From Fusobacterium sp. (GTDB lineage Bacteria > Fusobacteriota > Fusobacteriia > Fusobacteriales > Fusobacteriaceae), in contig JAHHTB010000019.1 of NCBI GenBank assembly GCA_020024855.1, positions 1 through 18,007 of the forward strand: a DNA stretch of 18,007 nucleotides. Direction: 5' to 3'. Below, in pieces: positions 1 through 7,242 of this stretch. The stretch's first letter is position 1; each line of letters opens with the position of its first letter. Position numbers and translations under genes: made by a program. The notes beneath the pieces were generated by a model. It searched no databases, was not told the origin of the DNA, and saw only the letters and a program-made list of their open reading frames with translations.

Positions 1-100
1 GTACTTATTCTATGTAAAATAAGATTTTTTATAATTTGATCAATTTTTTATAGGTTATTTTTTTATCATTTCTATATATTTTATAAAATTTATGATAAAT

Positions 101-163
101 AAAAAAGAGAGTGATTTTTTATAAAAAAGAGTTTATTTTTTAGCTCTTCTTTTAATCACTCTC
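101..163 (-). terminator. Terminator of the DUF3798-associated ABC operon
   Basis: Arms GAGAGTGATT (107-116) and AATCACTCTC (154-163) form a perfect 10-bp inverted repeat. Read on the minus strand, it is followed directly by a run of T (plus-strand A run at 101-106). It lies 8 bases after the stop of the last gene of the operon. The 37-base interior carries a smaller AAGAG/CTCTT pairing. The U tract follows only on the minus strand, so it serves the genes to its right. Confidence 0.85.
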
Positions 164-171
164 ATAATTTT

Positions 172-564
172 TTATTCCTCTTCTGATTCAGGTTCCTCTT
201 TTTTAAAGCTCAACCAGTCCTCTGATCCATCTATTATCTTTGCAAAATCTATTGTCATATCTTCTGATAATCTTGCTTTAAATTTTTTAGTTATTTCTTG
301 ATCATTATTTTCAGAATCTTTAAATTTTAATGTTATCTTATGATTTATACCCTTTACATAAGCAATACCTTTTTTATTTGCTCTTATGCTCTTAGGCTTT
401 TCAGCATTTTGTCCATCAACTATATACATTACTTTTGCAGGAACTTTAACTCCCTCTGTTCCATTTAATAAAACAATTTTATGTTTTTTTCCTGTAACAA
501 AAAGAATTACAGAGATAGTTACTATTATAACTATTACTATACCCCAACTTAAAACTCTTTTCAT
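172..564 (-). CDS. Small membrane-anchored protein, last gene of the ABC operon
   Basis: I do not recognise the family of this 130-residue protein. Residues 5-24 form one strongly hydrophobic helix after the short basic start MKR, with no lipobox, so it is probably an N-terminal anchor with the rest outside the cytoplasm. Residues 27-105 look like a small beta-rich domain: alternating hydrophobic and charged residues and several Gly, no Cys. The C-terminus is very acidic (EEPESEEE). Its ATG overlaps the stop of the upstream permease by one base (TAATG), and GGCGGTGATA lies just before it, so translation is probably coupled. That position suggests an accessory subunit of the transporter, but this is inferred from context only. 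It ends just before the operon terminator. Confidence 0.75.
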   Translation of the reverse strand: MKRVLSWGIVIVIIVTISVILFVTGKKHKIVLLNGTEGVKVPAKVMYIVDGQNAEKPKSIRANKKGIAYVKGINHKITLKFKDSENNDQEITKKFKARLSEDMTIDFAKIIDGSEDWLSFKKEEPESEEE

Positions 565-1676
565 TACTTATCACCGCCTTCTATTTGAGCAGCTCTTTCT
601 GCCATTATTCTCTTTCTTTGTTCCTCTTTTTCTTTTTCTCTTCTCCATTGATGAAGTACAAGAGTAAGAGCAATTACTCCATAAGAAACAAATACTCTAA
701 AATATTCTCCTATTTGTGCTGAACCCATAAGTTCTTTACCCGCCATTGGAGAAACTATAAATAACATATGAAAAAGGAAAATACCACTTATTGCATTAAA
801 TATTGTTGCTCTTGATGCACTAGCTCCTCCAACAAGAAGGGCTGCAATAGAAAACATTCCTATTTGTTCATGACTGTTGTAGGTATTCATTGTTCCTATA
901 TTTTGTAAATAGATTATTTGACCAAAACCAGCTAAAACAGTAGAAATAACAATAGCTATTATTCTTGTTCTCTCTACATCTATACCAGCTGTTTTAGATA
1001 CTTCTATATCTTGACCTATTGCTTTCATATCTTGACCTAATTTAGTTTTTCTAAACCACACTGTAAACCAAGCAAGTCCTGCAACTATTATAAAAATAAA
1101 TACAGGGATTTCAACTCCACCTATTTTTATAGAAAATACTGTATCTAATACTTTTCTTATATCTTTAAGGTCAATAGCATTTCTAATTCCATAACCTCTT
1201 GAAAGAAGAAGCTTATTATTTGAAATAGGAATTACTTTTCCCATTCCATAAAGAACAGCAAGTTGATAAACACCATTTATGAAAAATCCTAAAATCATAG
1301 ATGTTATCATCTCTCTTCCTTTTGCTCTATTTAATATCATACCACTCATTATTCCCAAAAGAATTGAAATAGGTACTGATATTATTGCAGCTAGAAGAAC
1401 TCCTTGTATTCCAACTATTTGCCAGTCTGTTATAAACACAAGAGCAATTTGTCCTGCCATAGCTCCTAGAACTATACCAAAATTAAGTCCCATTCCTGCA
1501 ATAATTGGAATAAGAAGTGATAAAACTAAAAATAGATTTCTTGAAAGTCTAAGTACCATCTCTTGAATTGTATATTTTATACTAAGCCCTGATAAAGGGA
1601 AACAAAGAGCAATTATTATTAATATTAATATAGGTACTATATTGTTTATTAATATATTTTTTAAATTTTTATTCAT
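564..1676 (-). CDS. ABC importer permease, RbsC/YufQ-like (second permease)
   Basis: Inner-membrane permease of the BPD_transp_2 (RbsC/LivM/YufP-YufQ) type, 370 residues from the start chosen here. Most of the chain is hydrophobic helices (about 8-10). The conserved cytoplasmic loop reads AIGQDIEVSKTAGID, the hallmark AxGxNxxxAxxxGI pattern of this family. A charged tail of about 30 residues rich in Lys, Arg and Glu follows the last helix. An ATG ten codons upstream is possible, but the ATG at 1676 has AAAGGGGG (1686-1693) nine bases ahead and starts with a normal MNKNLKN leader. With the first permease it should form a heterodimeric channel served by the double ATPase. The substrate is unknown; the paired-permease layout resembles nucleoside importers such as B. 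subtilis NupOPQ. Confidence 0.85.
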   Translation of the reverse strand: MNKNLKNILINNIVPILILIIIALCFPLSGLSIKYTIQEMVLRLSRNLFLVLSLLIPIIAGMGLNFGIVLGAMAGQIALVFITDWQIVGIQGVLLAAIISVPISILLGIMSGMILNRAKGREMITSMILGFFINGVYQLAVLYGMGKVIPISNNKLLLSRGYGIRNAIDLKDIRKVLDTVFSIKIGGVEIPVFIFIIVAGLAWFTVWFRKTKLGQDMKAIGQDIEVSKTAGIDVERTRIIAIVISTVLAGFGQIIYLQNIGTMNTYNSHEQIGMFSIAALLVGGASASRATIFNAISGIFLFHMLFIVSPMAGKELMGSAQIGEYFRVFVSYGVIALTLVLHQWRREKEKEEQRKRIMAERAAQIEGGDK

Positions 1677-1680
1677 TTTA

Positions 1681-2694
1681 TTATTCCCCCTTTCTAGTAA
1701 GAGCATAAAGTATCATTCCATTTGATACAATAATTCTTATTGTTTCTGACATATCTGTTTTGATTATTCCATTAACAACACTTGGAGTCATTGTAAGTAT
1801 ACCTTGGAATAAGAATGTTCCTACTATAACATTTACAATTGTTGCCTTATTAACTGATGCTCCACCTATTAATATTGCTGCAATAGCTGGAAATGCCATA
1901 TAGAAAGGTGCTAAATAAAGTTGAATAAATCCAAAACTCTGTTGATAAATTATAATTCCAACAGCAGCAAGAACACTTGATAATACAACCGATTTTATTC
2001 TCTCTTTATCTATATTAATCCCCGTTGCTCTCGAAAATTTTTCATTTGTTCCAACAGCTTTCATAGCAAGCCCACCTTTTGTTCTGAAAAATAACCAAAT
2101 TGCAAAGGCTAAAATTGCAAACATTATTATTTCACCCAAAGGAAGTCCTGTATTTCCTACTTCTAATATTTTATGCCAATAATTTTCAACACTTATTGTT
2201 GTACGAAGTCCTTCTCCACCATAAGCCCAAATCATATCTTGACTTTTGAAAGGAAGAACAAGCCACATTATACACATAATAGCAACTGATGAGAAACCAA
2301 TGTATGTTGCTATCATCATCTCTCCACCTTTTACTTTATTAAGAATTTCTCCATAAAGCCAACCAAAAATAACTGCAAAAGGTATTGAAATTAAGATTGC
2401 TCCAAAAAATCCTACTATTCCTGTAAGTCCTAATTCTATACTTATTACTGCTCCTAAAAGCCCTGCTTCAACTCCCAATGGCATACCAAAGTTTAATCCT
2501 GTTCCAGCTTGAATCATTGGCACAAGTGAAAGAACTAAAACTACATTCATTCCAAATCTTACAATTGTATCACTTATTGCTGCTTTTAAATTAAGACCTA
2601 TAAATGGACAAGAAATATACATTAATAAAAGGAAAAGCCCTATTATAATTCTAGGCCAACCCATATTTTTCATTATTTTTCTTACACTATTCAT
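1681..2694 (-). CDS. ABC importer permease, RbsC/YufP-like (first permease)
   Basis: Integral membrane protein of 337 residues in the BPD_transp_2 family. The loop AVGTNEKFSRATGIN matches the AxGxNxxxAxxxGI motif that contacts the ATPase, and is followed by the conserved GGASVNKA region. It is clearly homologous to the next gene but diverged, as expected of two halves of a heterodimeric channel. A GTG one codon upstream (2697) is possible; the ATG at 2694 is preferred because AGGAGG sits eight bases ahead. The start overlaps the end of the ATPase gene by eight bases, and its stop is four bases from the start of the second permease, so the genes are tightly coupled. The ligand is unknown. Confidence 0.87.
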   Translation of the reverse strand: MNSVRKIMKNMGWPRIIIGLFLLLMYISCPFIGLNLKAAISDTIVRFGMNVVLVLSLVPMIQAGTGLNFGMPLGVEAGLLGAVISIELGLTGIVGFFGAILISIPFAVIFGWLYGEILNKVKGGEMMIATYIGFSSVAIMCIMWLVLPFKSQDMIWAYGGEGLRTTISVENYWHKILEVGNTGLPLGEIIMFAILAFAIWLFFRTKGGLAMKAVGTNEKFSRATGINIDKERIKSVVLSSVLAAVGIIIYQQSFGFIQLYLAPFYMAFPAIAAILIGGASVNKATIVNVIVGTFLFQGILTMTPSVVNGIIKTDMSETIRIIVSNGMILYALTRKGE

Positions 2695-4288
2695 CACTAT
2701 TTCCTCCTACTCCCACCATATATTTACCAAATTCTAATATATCAGCTTGAGGTGAAAGTATTCCTGCTACTTTTCCTTCATTTACAATAGCTATTCTATC
2801 ACAAACTGATCTTAATTCCTCAACCTCTGAAGAAGTAATAACTATTGTTGCTCCTTTTTCTTTGTTATATTCCTTTAAGAAATCAAGAACAAGTTTTTTA
2901 GCTCCAACATCTATTCCTCTTGTTGGTTCTGATACAAATAAAAGCTCAGGTTCCATAGTAAATGCCTTTGCAAGACATACTTTTTGTTGGTTTCCACCAC
3001 TAAGTTCCTGTACTCTCTGTTGTTCATTCATACATCTTATTTCTAGGCTTTTTATATATTTTTTTGCATTCTCTTTTATCCCTTCATTATCTTGATACTT
3101 TATAAATCCAGCAAAAGATTTTAAAAACTCTTCTTTTATTTGAATTGCTGGATAAGCTATATTCATTTCTATTGACTTATCAAGAAGAAGTCCAACTCCT
3201 TTTCTATCTTCAGACATAAAAAATAAACCTTTTTTTAAGGGATCTACTGGATCATTAATTCTCAAAGGCTCTCCATTAAAAAAAACTTCTCCTGTTGTAA
3301 GATAAAGTCCCATAACTCCATTTGCTACCCCTATCTTACCCTGTCCTGCCATTCCACCAAGACCTAAAATTTCTCCTCTTCTTACTTTTAAATTAAGGTT
3401 TTTAACTACTTCTCCAGGCATATCAACAGAAAGATTTTTTATCTCAAGAATTATATCTTCACTGTTTGCTTTATTTTCTTTATTATTATTTTCATCATTA
3501 ACAGACTCTATTTTTCTTCCTATCATCCATTGTGTAATTTCATCTACATTAGTTTCTTTTGTAGAAACTGCATTTATCATTACACCATCTCTTAGTACAA
3601 CTACTTTATCACAAGCAGCTATTATTTCATCTAATCTATGAGTAATAAATATTACTGCTATTCCTTTAGCCGATAATCTTTTTATTGTTTGAACTAATAC
3701 TTCTGCTTCATTTTCTGTAAGAACTGCAGTAGGTTCATCTAATACTAAAAGCTTTGTATTTGATCTTTCTATCTCTCTTGCTATCTCTGTAAATTGCATA
3801 TGAGCAACTGGCATCTGTTCAACATATTGCTCTTCATCTATTGTTACACCTAAATGTTCAATTGCATCTTTTGATCTTTGTTTTATTGTTTTTCCATCAA
3901 TAACTCTTATTCTTTCTCCAAAAAGAAGTTCTAAAAGACTTGTTTTAGTTGTTTCCCTATTAAGAACTATATTTTCACTGGCTCTAAATCCTGGAATAAG
4001 AGAAAACTCTTGGTGAACCATTCCTATTCCTGCTCCTAAAGCATCAAAAGGACTGTTAAAGTTTACTACTTTTCCATTCACTTTAACTTCACCATGATAC
4101 CCACCTGTTTCTTTTATAACAGGCATCCCAAAAATGATTTTCATAAGAGTAGATTTTCCTGCTCCATTTTCACCTACTAAACCTATTACTTCTCCTTCTC
4201 TAATTTCTAAATTTATATCCTTTAAAACCGTGTTTTCTCCAAAAGATTTTGATAGATTTTTTATTTCTAATAACATATTATTTTCCAT
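2687..4288 (-). CDS. Double-domain ABC importer ATPase (RbsA/MglA/YufO type)
   Basis: This 533-residue cytoplasmic protein has two fused ABC domains, the layout of sugar and nucleoside importer ATPases. Domain 1 (about 5-255) has Walker A GENGAGKST (39-47), a weak signature MPVAHMQ (160-165 region), Walker B LLVLDEPTAVL with D184/E185 and switch H217. Domain 2 (about 279-525) has the family's relaxed P-loop GGMAGQGK, a full signature LSGGNQQK (429-436) and SSE in place of the switch His, as in RbsA. Walker B of domain 2 reads LLFVSEPTRGID: Ser replaces the Mg-binding Asp while Glu remains. The start at 4288 is chosen over the TTG at 4291 because AAAGGTGG lies six bases ahead. The gene has no promoter of its own and depends on readthrough of the hairpin at 4313-4342. 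Confidence 0.92.
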   Translation of the reverse strand: MENNMLLEIKNLSKSFGENTVLKDINLEIREGEVIGLVGENGAGKSTLMKIIFGMPVIKETGGYHGEVKVNGKVVNFNSPFDALGAGIGMVHQEFSLIPGFRASENIVLNRETTKTSLLELLFGERIRVIDGKTIKQRSKDAIEHLGVTIDEEQYVEQMPVAHMQFTEIAREIERSNTKLLVLDEPTAVLTENEAEVLVQTIKRLSAKGIAVIFITHRLDEIIAACDKVVVLRDGVMINAVSTKETNVDEITQWMIGRKIESVNDENNNKENKANSEDIILEIKNLSVDMPGEVVKNLNLKVRRGEILGLGGMAGQGKIGVANGVMGLYLTTGEVFFNGEPLRINDPVDPLKKGLFFMSEDRKGVGLLLDKSIEMNIAYPAIQIKEEFLKSFAGFIKYQDNEGIKENAKKYIKSLEIRCMNEQQRVQELSGGNQQKVCLAKAFTMEPELLFVSEPTRGIDVGAKKLVLDFLKEYNKEKGATIVITSSEVEELRSVCDRIAIVNEGKVAGILSPQADILEFGKYMVGVGGNSDE

Positions 4289-4312
4289 CAATTCCCACCT
4301 TTCACTTAAAAT

Positions 4313-4342
4313 AAAGAGGGTAGTTTTAAAACTACCCTCTTT
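4313..4342 (-). terminator. Intercistronic hairpin between binding protein and ATPase
   Basis: Perfect palindrome of two 15-base arms: AAAGAGGGTAGTTTT at 4313-4327 and its complement at 4328-4342. It begins six bases after the stop of the binding-protein gene and ends 24 bases before the ATPase start. On the minus strand it is followed by CTTTATTTTAAG, an interrupted and weak T tract. It probably acts as a partial terminator and a 3'-end stabiliser, giving more binding protein than membrane complex. No promoter fits between it and the ATPase. Confidence 0.75.
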
Positions 4343-4348
4343 TAATCC

Positions 4349-5518
4349 TTATTGAATGTCCAAATATTTTTTAGGTACTTCTAAATCTGTCATATGTAAA
4401 TATCCTTTACCAAATACATAAGTATCTTGATAAATTAAGATATAGTTGTCTCTTTCGACTCCATCTGCATCAATTAGATAATTCCCATTCCAACCAGCTC
4501 CAGATGTACTATTTTGTAAAGCAGACATCACTCCATCAAAATCTAAAATATCACATTTTCCTTCAAGAACATTAACTACATGATCTCCAAGAGCTGTAGC
4601 TGTACTAAAGTTATATGAATAAGACCATGTTCCCATTCTTCCTGCTCCACCTTTTTCTATAACTGCTTTTTCTACTTTTTTAAGTATTGCTGGCCAATTC
4701 CCTTTTTCTGAATCATCAAATTTTATTCCTAATGCACCTGGATATCCAATTGTTGGTGATGGCATATCTGCTTCCACAAAATATCCACCCTCTTCTGAAA
4801 CTCTCTTTAATAATGGTTCTGTATGAGCATCATTTGTTGTAAAGAATGCTATATCTTTACCATATTTCTTTACCCAGTTAGGTACTTGCTCTAATATATA
4901 TTGTTGTGCTCCTGCTACTCCAACATCACTTACTGGATCTGGTGCTGAAGTATCTATAAATTCCATTCCTAAATCTTTTGCAACTGCTTCCATTATATTT
5001 CTTCTTCTTGAAATAAGTTCATAGCTTAGGTGTCTTGGGAATGAAATATGCATAAATTTCTTTGCTCCCATCATTTGTGCTGCTTTTACTATTGTATATC
5101 CTCTTATTATATCATCTGGATAAAGTGCTAAGTCAGCAACATCTGCTACCATATCTGGATCTTCATGTGCAGTATTTGCAACTAGTAAAATATCAGGTCT
5201 TTTTGCTCTTATTCTTCTAAAAGCTTCAACAGTTCCTGGTATTGCTTCAGTCATAATAACAGCTTTCATTTCTGGGTCATCAGCAAGAGAAACTATTTGA
5301 GAAATTGTTGTCTCCATTTCTTGCATAAAATTATCTGGGTATGTTATATGAACTACTTTTCCACCCTTATCTGCAGGACCATATTTCTCCATTATAGCTT
5401 CTGCTCCTCTTAAAGAGTCTTCTGATTGTGATACTGTTCCACTTACTACACCAATATGATATGCAAAACTTAATGATGATAATACACAAACTAAAAAACT
5501 AACAATTATTTTTTTCAT
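4349..5518 (-). CDS. DUF3798-type exported binding protein, copy 1
   Basis: Exported protein of 389 residues. The leader MKKIIVSFLVCVLSSLSFA is a Sec signal peptide with likely cleavage after Ala19. Cys11 is preceded by FLV rather than a lipobox, so the mature protein is probably soluble in the periplasm. The mature part starts YHIGVVSGTVSQSEDS, like the first beta strand and ligand loop of a type I periplasmic-binding fold. From memory the family is DUF3798 (uncharacterised). It is roughly four-fifths identical by eye to the next copy upstream, with equal length. The start at 5518 fits GGGAGGGG (5523-5530); an in-frame ATG 11 codons upstream would spoil the signal peptide. Placed just before ABC transporter genes, it is most simply the substrate receptor. 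The ligand is unknown. Confidence 0.85.
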   Translation of the reverse strand: MKKIIVSFLVCVLSSLSFAYHIGVVSGTVSQSEDSLRGAEAIMEKYGPADKGGKVVHITYPDNFMQEMETTISQIVSLADDPEMKAVIMTEAIPGTVEAFRRIRAKRPDILLVANTAHEDPDMVADVADLALYPDDIIRGYTIVKAAQMMGAKKFMHISFPRHLSYELISRRRNIMEAVAKDLGMEFIDTSAPDPVSDVGVAGAQQYILEQVPNWVKKYGKDIAFFTTNDAHTEPLLKRVSEEGGYFVEADMPSPTIGYPGALGIKFDDSEKGNWPAILKKVEKAVIEKGGAGRMGTWSYSYNFSTATALGDHVVNVLEGKCDILDFDGVMSALQNSTSGAGWNGNYLIDADGVERDNYILIYQDTYVFGKGYLHMTDLEVPKKYLDIQ

Positions 5519-5618
5519 AAAACCCCTCCCAAAATATTTTAGAAATATCATTTTTATTTACTGTTATTTCAATATAAACATATAATATTTCTACTGCTTT
5601 TTTTTATATATTGGATTG

Positions 5619-5647
5619 ATTATACTCTCACTAAATATCACTGTCAA
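5619..5647 (-). promoter_or_regulatory. Consensus sigma-70 promoter for binding-protein copy 1
   Basis: Minus strand: TTGACA (5647-5642), a 17-base spacer, and TATAAT (5624-5619). Both boxes match the consensus exactly. Transcription should begin near 5612, giving a leader of about 95 bases before the ATG at 5518. The rest of 5519-5816 is plain AT-rich sequence with no gene; I see no convincing terminator for copy 2 in it. Confidence 0.85.
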
Positions 5648-5816
5648 CTAGTTTTATTCAAAGTATAAATATTTCTTTTAATAAATTTTATCAAGTTTCT
5701 ATTTTTAGGAGATTGAATTTTATCTTTTTATTAGTATTTTATTTATCTTATATTTTTATCATTACTTTTTTATATAAATATTCATATAGTATTCAAATTT
5801 TAAATATTTATCATTA

Positions 5817-6986
5817 CTATCTAATATCAAAATATTTTTCTGGAACTTTAATATCTGTCATATGTAAATATCCTTTACCAAAGATATATGTATCTTGATA
5901 AATTAATACATAGTTATCTCTTTCAACACCATTTACATCCACTAAATAACTTCCGTTCCATCCTGCACCTGGAGTATTAGCTTTTAATGTTTCCATAAGT
6001 GCATCAAAATCTAAAATATCACATTTTCCTTCTATTACATTTACAGCATGATCTCCCATTGCTTGAGTGACACTAAAGTTATATGAATATGCCCATGTTC
6101 CCATTCTTCCTGATGCACCTTTATCAGTTACTACTTTTTCTACTTTTTTAAGTATTGCTGGCCAATTCCCTTTTTCTGAATCATTAAAATCTATTCCTAA
6201 TGCACCAGGATATCCCATTGTTGCTGAAGGTAAATCTGCTTCTACAAAATATCCTCCCTCTTCTGAAATTCTTTTTAATAATGGTTCTGTATGAGCATCA
6301 TTTGTTGCAAAGAAAGCTGTATTTTTACCATATTTTTGAAGCCAATTAGGTACTTGCTCTAATATATATTGTTGTGCTCCTGCTACTCCAACATCACTTA
6401 CTGGATCTGGTGCAGAGACATCTATAAATTCCATTCCTAAATCTTTAGCTGTTTCAGCCATTATATTTCTTCTTCTTGACAACATTTCATAACTTAAGTG
6501 TCTTGGGAATGAGATGTGAACAAATTTGTCTGCTCCCATTTCTTTTGCTGCTTTCACTATTAAATATCCTCTTGCAATAGCATCTGGATAAAGAGCTAAA
6601 TCTGAAACATCTGCTATCATTTCTGGATCTTCGTGAGCAGTATTTGCCATTAAAATTATATCTGGTCTTTTATCCCTAATTCTTCTAAAGGCTTCAACAG
6701 TTCCAGGGACAGCCTCTGCCATTATAATTGCTTTCATTTCTGGATCATCTGCAAGAGATACTATCTGAGAAATTGTTGTTTCCATCTCCTGCATAAAGTT
6801 ATCAGGATATGTTATATGAATTACTTTTCCTCCTTTATCTGCTGCTCCATATTTAGCCATTACTGCTTCAGCACCTCTTAAAGAGTCTTCTGATTGTGAT
6901 ACTGTTCCACTTACTACACCAATATGATATGCAAAACTCACTACTGATACTGCACTCATAAACATTGCCATTAACATCTTCTTCAT
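5817..6986 (-). CDS. DUF3798-type exported binding protein, copy 2
   Basis: Paralogue of the gene at 4349-5518, also 389 residues after start correction. The signal peptide MKKMLMAMFMSAVSVVSFA probably cleaves after Ala19 and has no Cys, so a soluble periplasmic protein is expected. The mature start (YHIGVVSGTVSQSEDS) and the central block LGMEFID-x-SAPDPVSDVG are unchanged between copies. Differences scatter through the chain and include non-conservative changes around the central region, compatible with altered ligand preference. An ATG at 6992 is only one base from TGGAGG (6994-6999); the ATG at 6986 is seven bases away and gives a normal MKK leader, so it is used. It has its own promoter and no clear terminator, so its transcript may run into copy 1 and the ABC genes. 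Confidence 0.85.
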   Translation of the reverse strand: MKKMLMAMFMSAVSVVSFAYHIGVVSGTVSQSEDSLRGAEAVMAKYGAADKGGKVIHITYPDNFMQEMETTISQIVSLADDPEMKAIIMAEAVPGTVEAFRRIRDKRPDIILMANTAHEDPEMIADVSDLALYPDAIARGYLIVKAAKEMGADKFVHISFPRHLSYEMLSRRRNIMAETAKDLGMEFIDVSAPDPVSDVGVAGAQQYILEQVPNWLQKYGKNTAFFATNDAHTEPLLKRISEEGGYFVEADLPSATMGYPGALGIDFNDSEKGNWPAILKKVEKVVTDKGASGRMGTWAYSYNFSVTQAMGDHAVNVIEGKCDILDFDALMETLKANTPGAGWNGSYLVDVNGVERDNYVLIYQDTYIFGKGYLHMTDIKVPEKYFDIR

Positions 6987-7096
6987 AAACATACCTCCAT
7001 TTTTCCATAATTTAAATTTTTAAAAGTATTTAAAACTTAATAGTCCGCATTTTTAGCACTTCTGTTACTGTTTTATAAACCTTTAATTTAAAAGAA

Positions 7097-7125
7097 ATTA
7101 TACTCTGTTTTTTTTACAAAGTCAA
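7097..7125 (-). promoter_or_regulatory. Near-consensus promoter for binding-protein copy 2
   Basis: Minus strand: TTGACT (7125-7120), a 17-base spacer and TATAAT (7102-7097), so 11 of 12 consensus bases match. The predicted start near 7090 leaves a leader of about 105 bases. I looked for riboswitch-like pairing in that leader and found nothing convincing. Confidence 0.8.
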
Positions 7126-7207
7126 TATTATTATTATATATATTTTTCCTAGTTACCATCTATTTTTTTTATTATTTTGTAAGTTTTATTTTTAATTTAT
7201 ATAAACA

Positions 7208-7230
7208 AAAAGGCAGCTAAACTGCCTTTT
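7208..7230 (-). terminator. Terminator after the flavodiiron gene
   Basis: AAAAGGCAG (7208-7216) pairs with CTGCCTTTT (7222-7230) around a 5-base loop. On the minus strand the stem runs into a T-rich tract. It sits 12 bases beyond the stop of the flavodiiron protein gene and separates that operon from the binding-protein locus. Confidence 0.88.
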
Positions 7231-7242
7231 CGATATCTGTTA

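Noticed and set aside
386..667. Plus-strand open frame of 93 codons, and other plus-strand frames throughout
   Set aside because: They lie opposite strongly supported minus-strand genes, have biased hydrophobic compositions produced by the complement of AT-rich genes, and lack ribosome sites and recognisable domains.
5648..5816. TAAATATT/AATATTTA pairing after receptor copy 2 as a terminator
   Set aside because: The stem is entirely A-T, has a long loop and lacks a T run on the minus strand; it is weaker than the clear terminators elsewhere in the window.
5713..5898. Plus-strand open frame of 61 codons partly in the gap between the receptor genes
   Set aside because: It is mostly Tyr/Phe/Ile/Leu from AT-rich DNA, runs into the antisense of the copy 2 receptor, and has no ribosome site of note.
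6987..6992. Upstream in-frame ATG (6992) as the start of receptor copy 2
   Set aside because: It is one base from the ribosome site; the ATG at 6986 has correct spacing, gives a normal MKK signal peptide and makes both copies the same length.
6987..7092. Leader of receptor copy 2 as a possible riboswitch
   Set aside because: No strong stems, no terminator or anti-terminator pair, and no match to riboswitch cores I know; it reads as unstructured AT-rich RNA.
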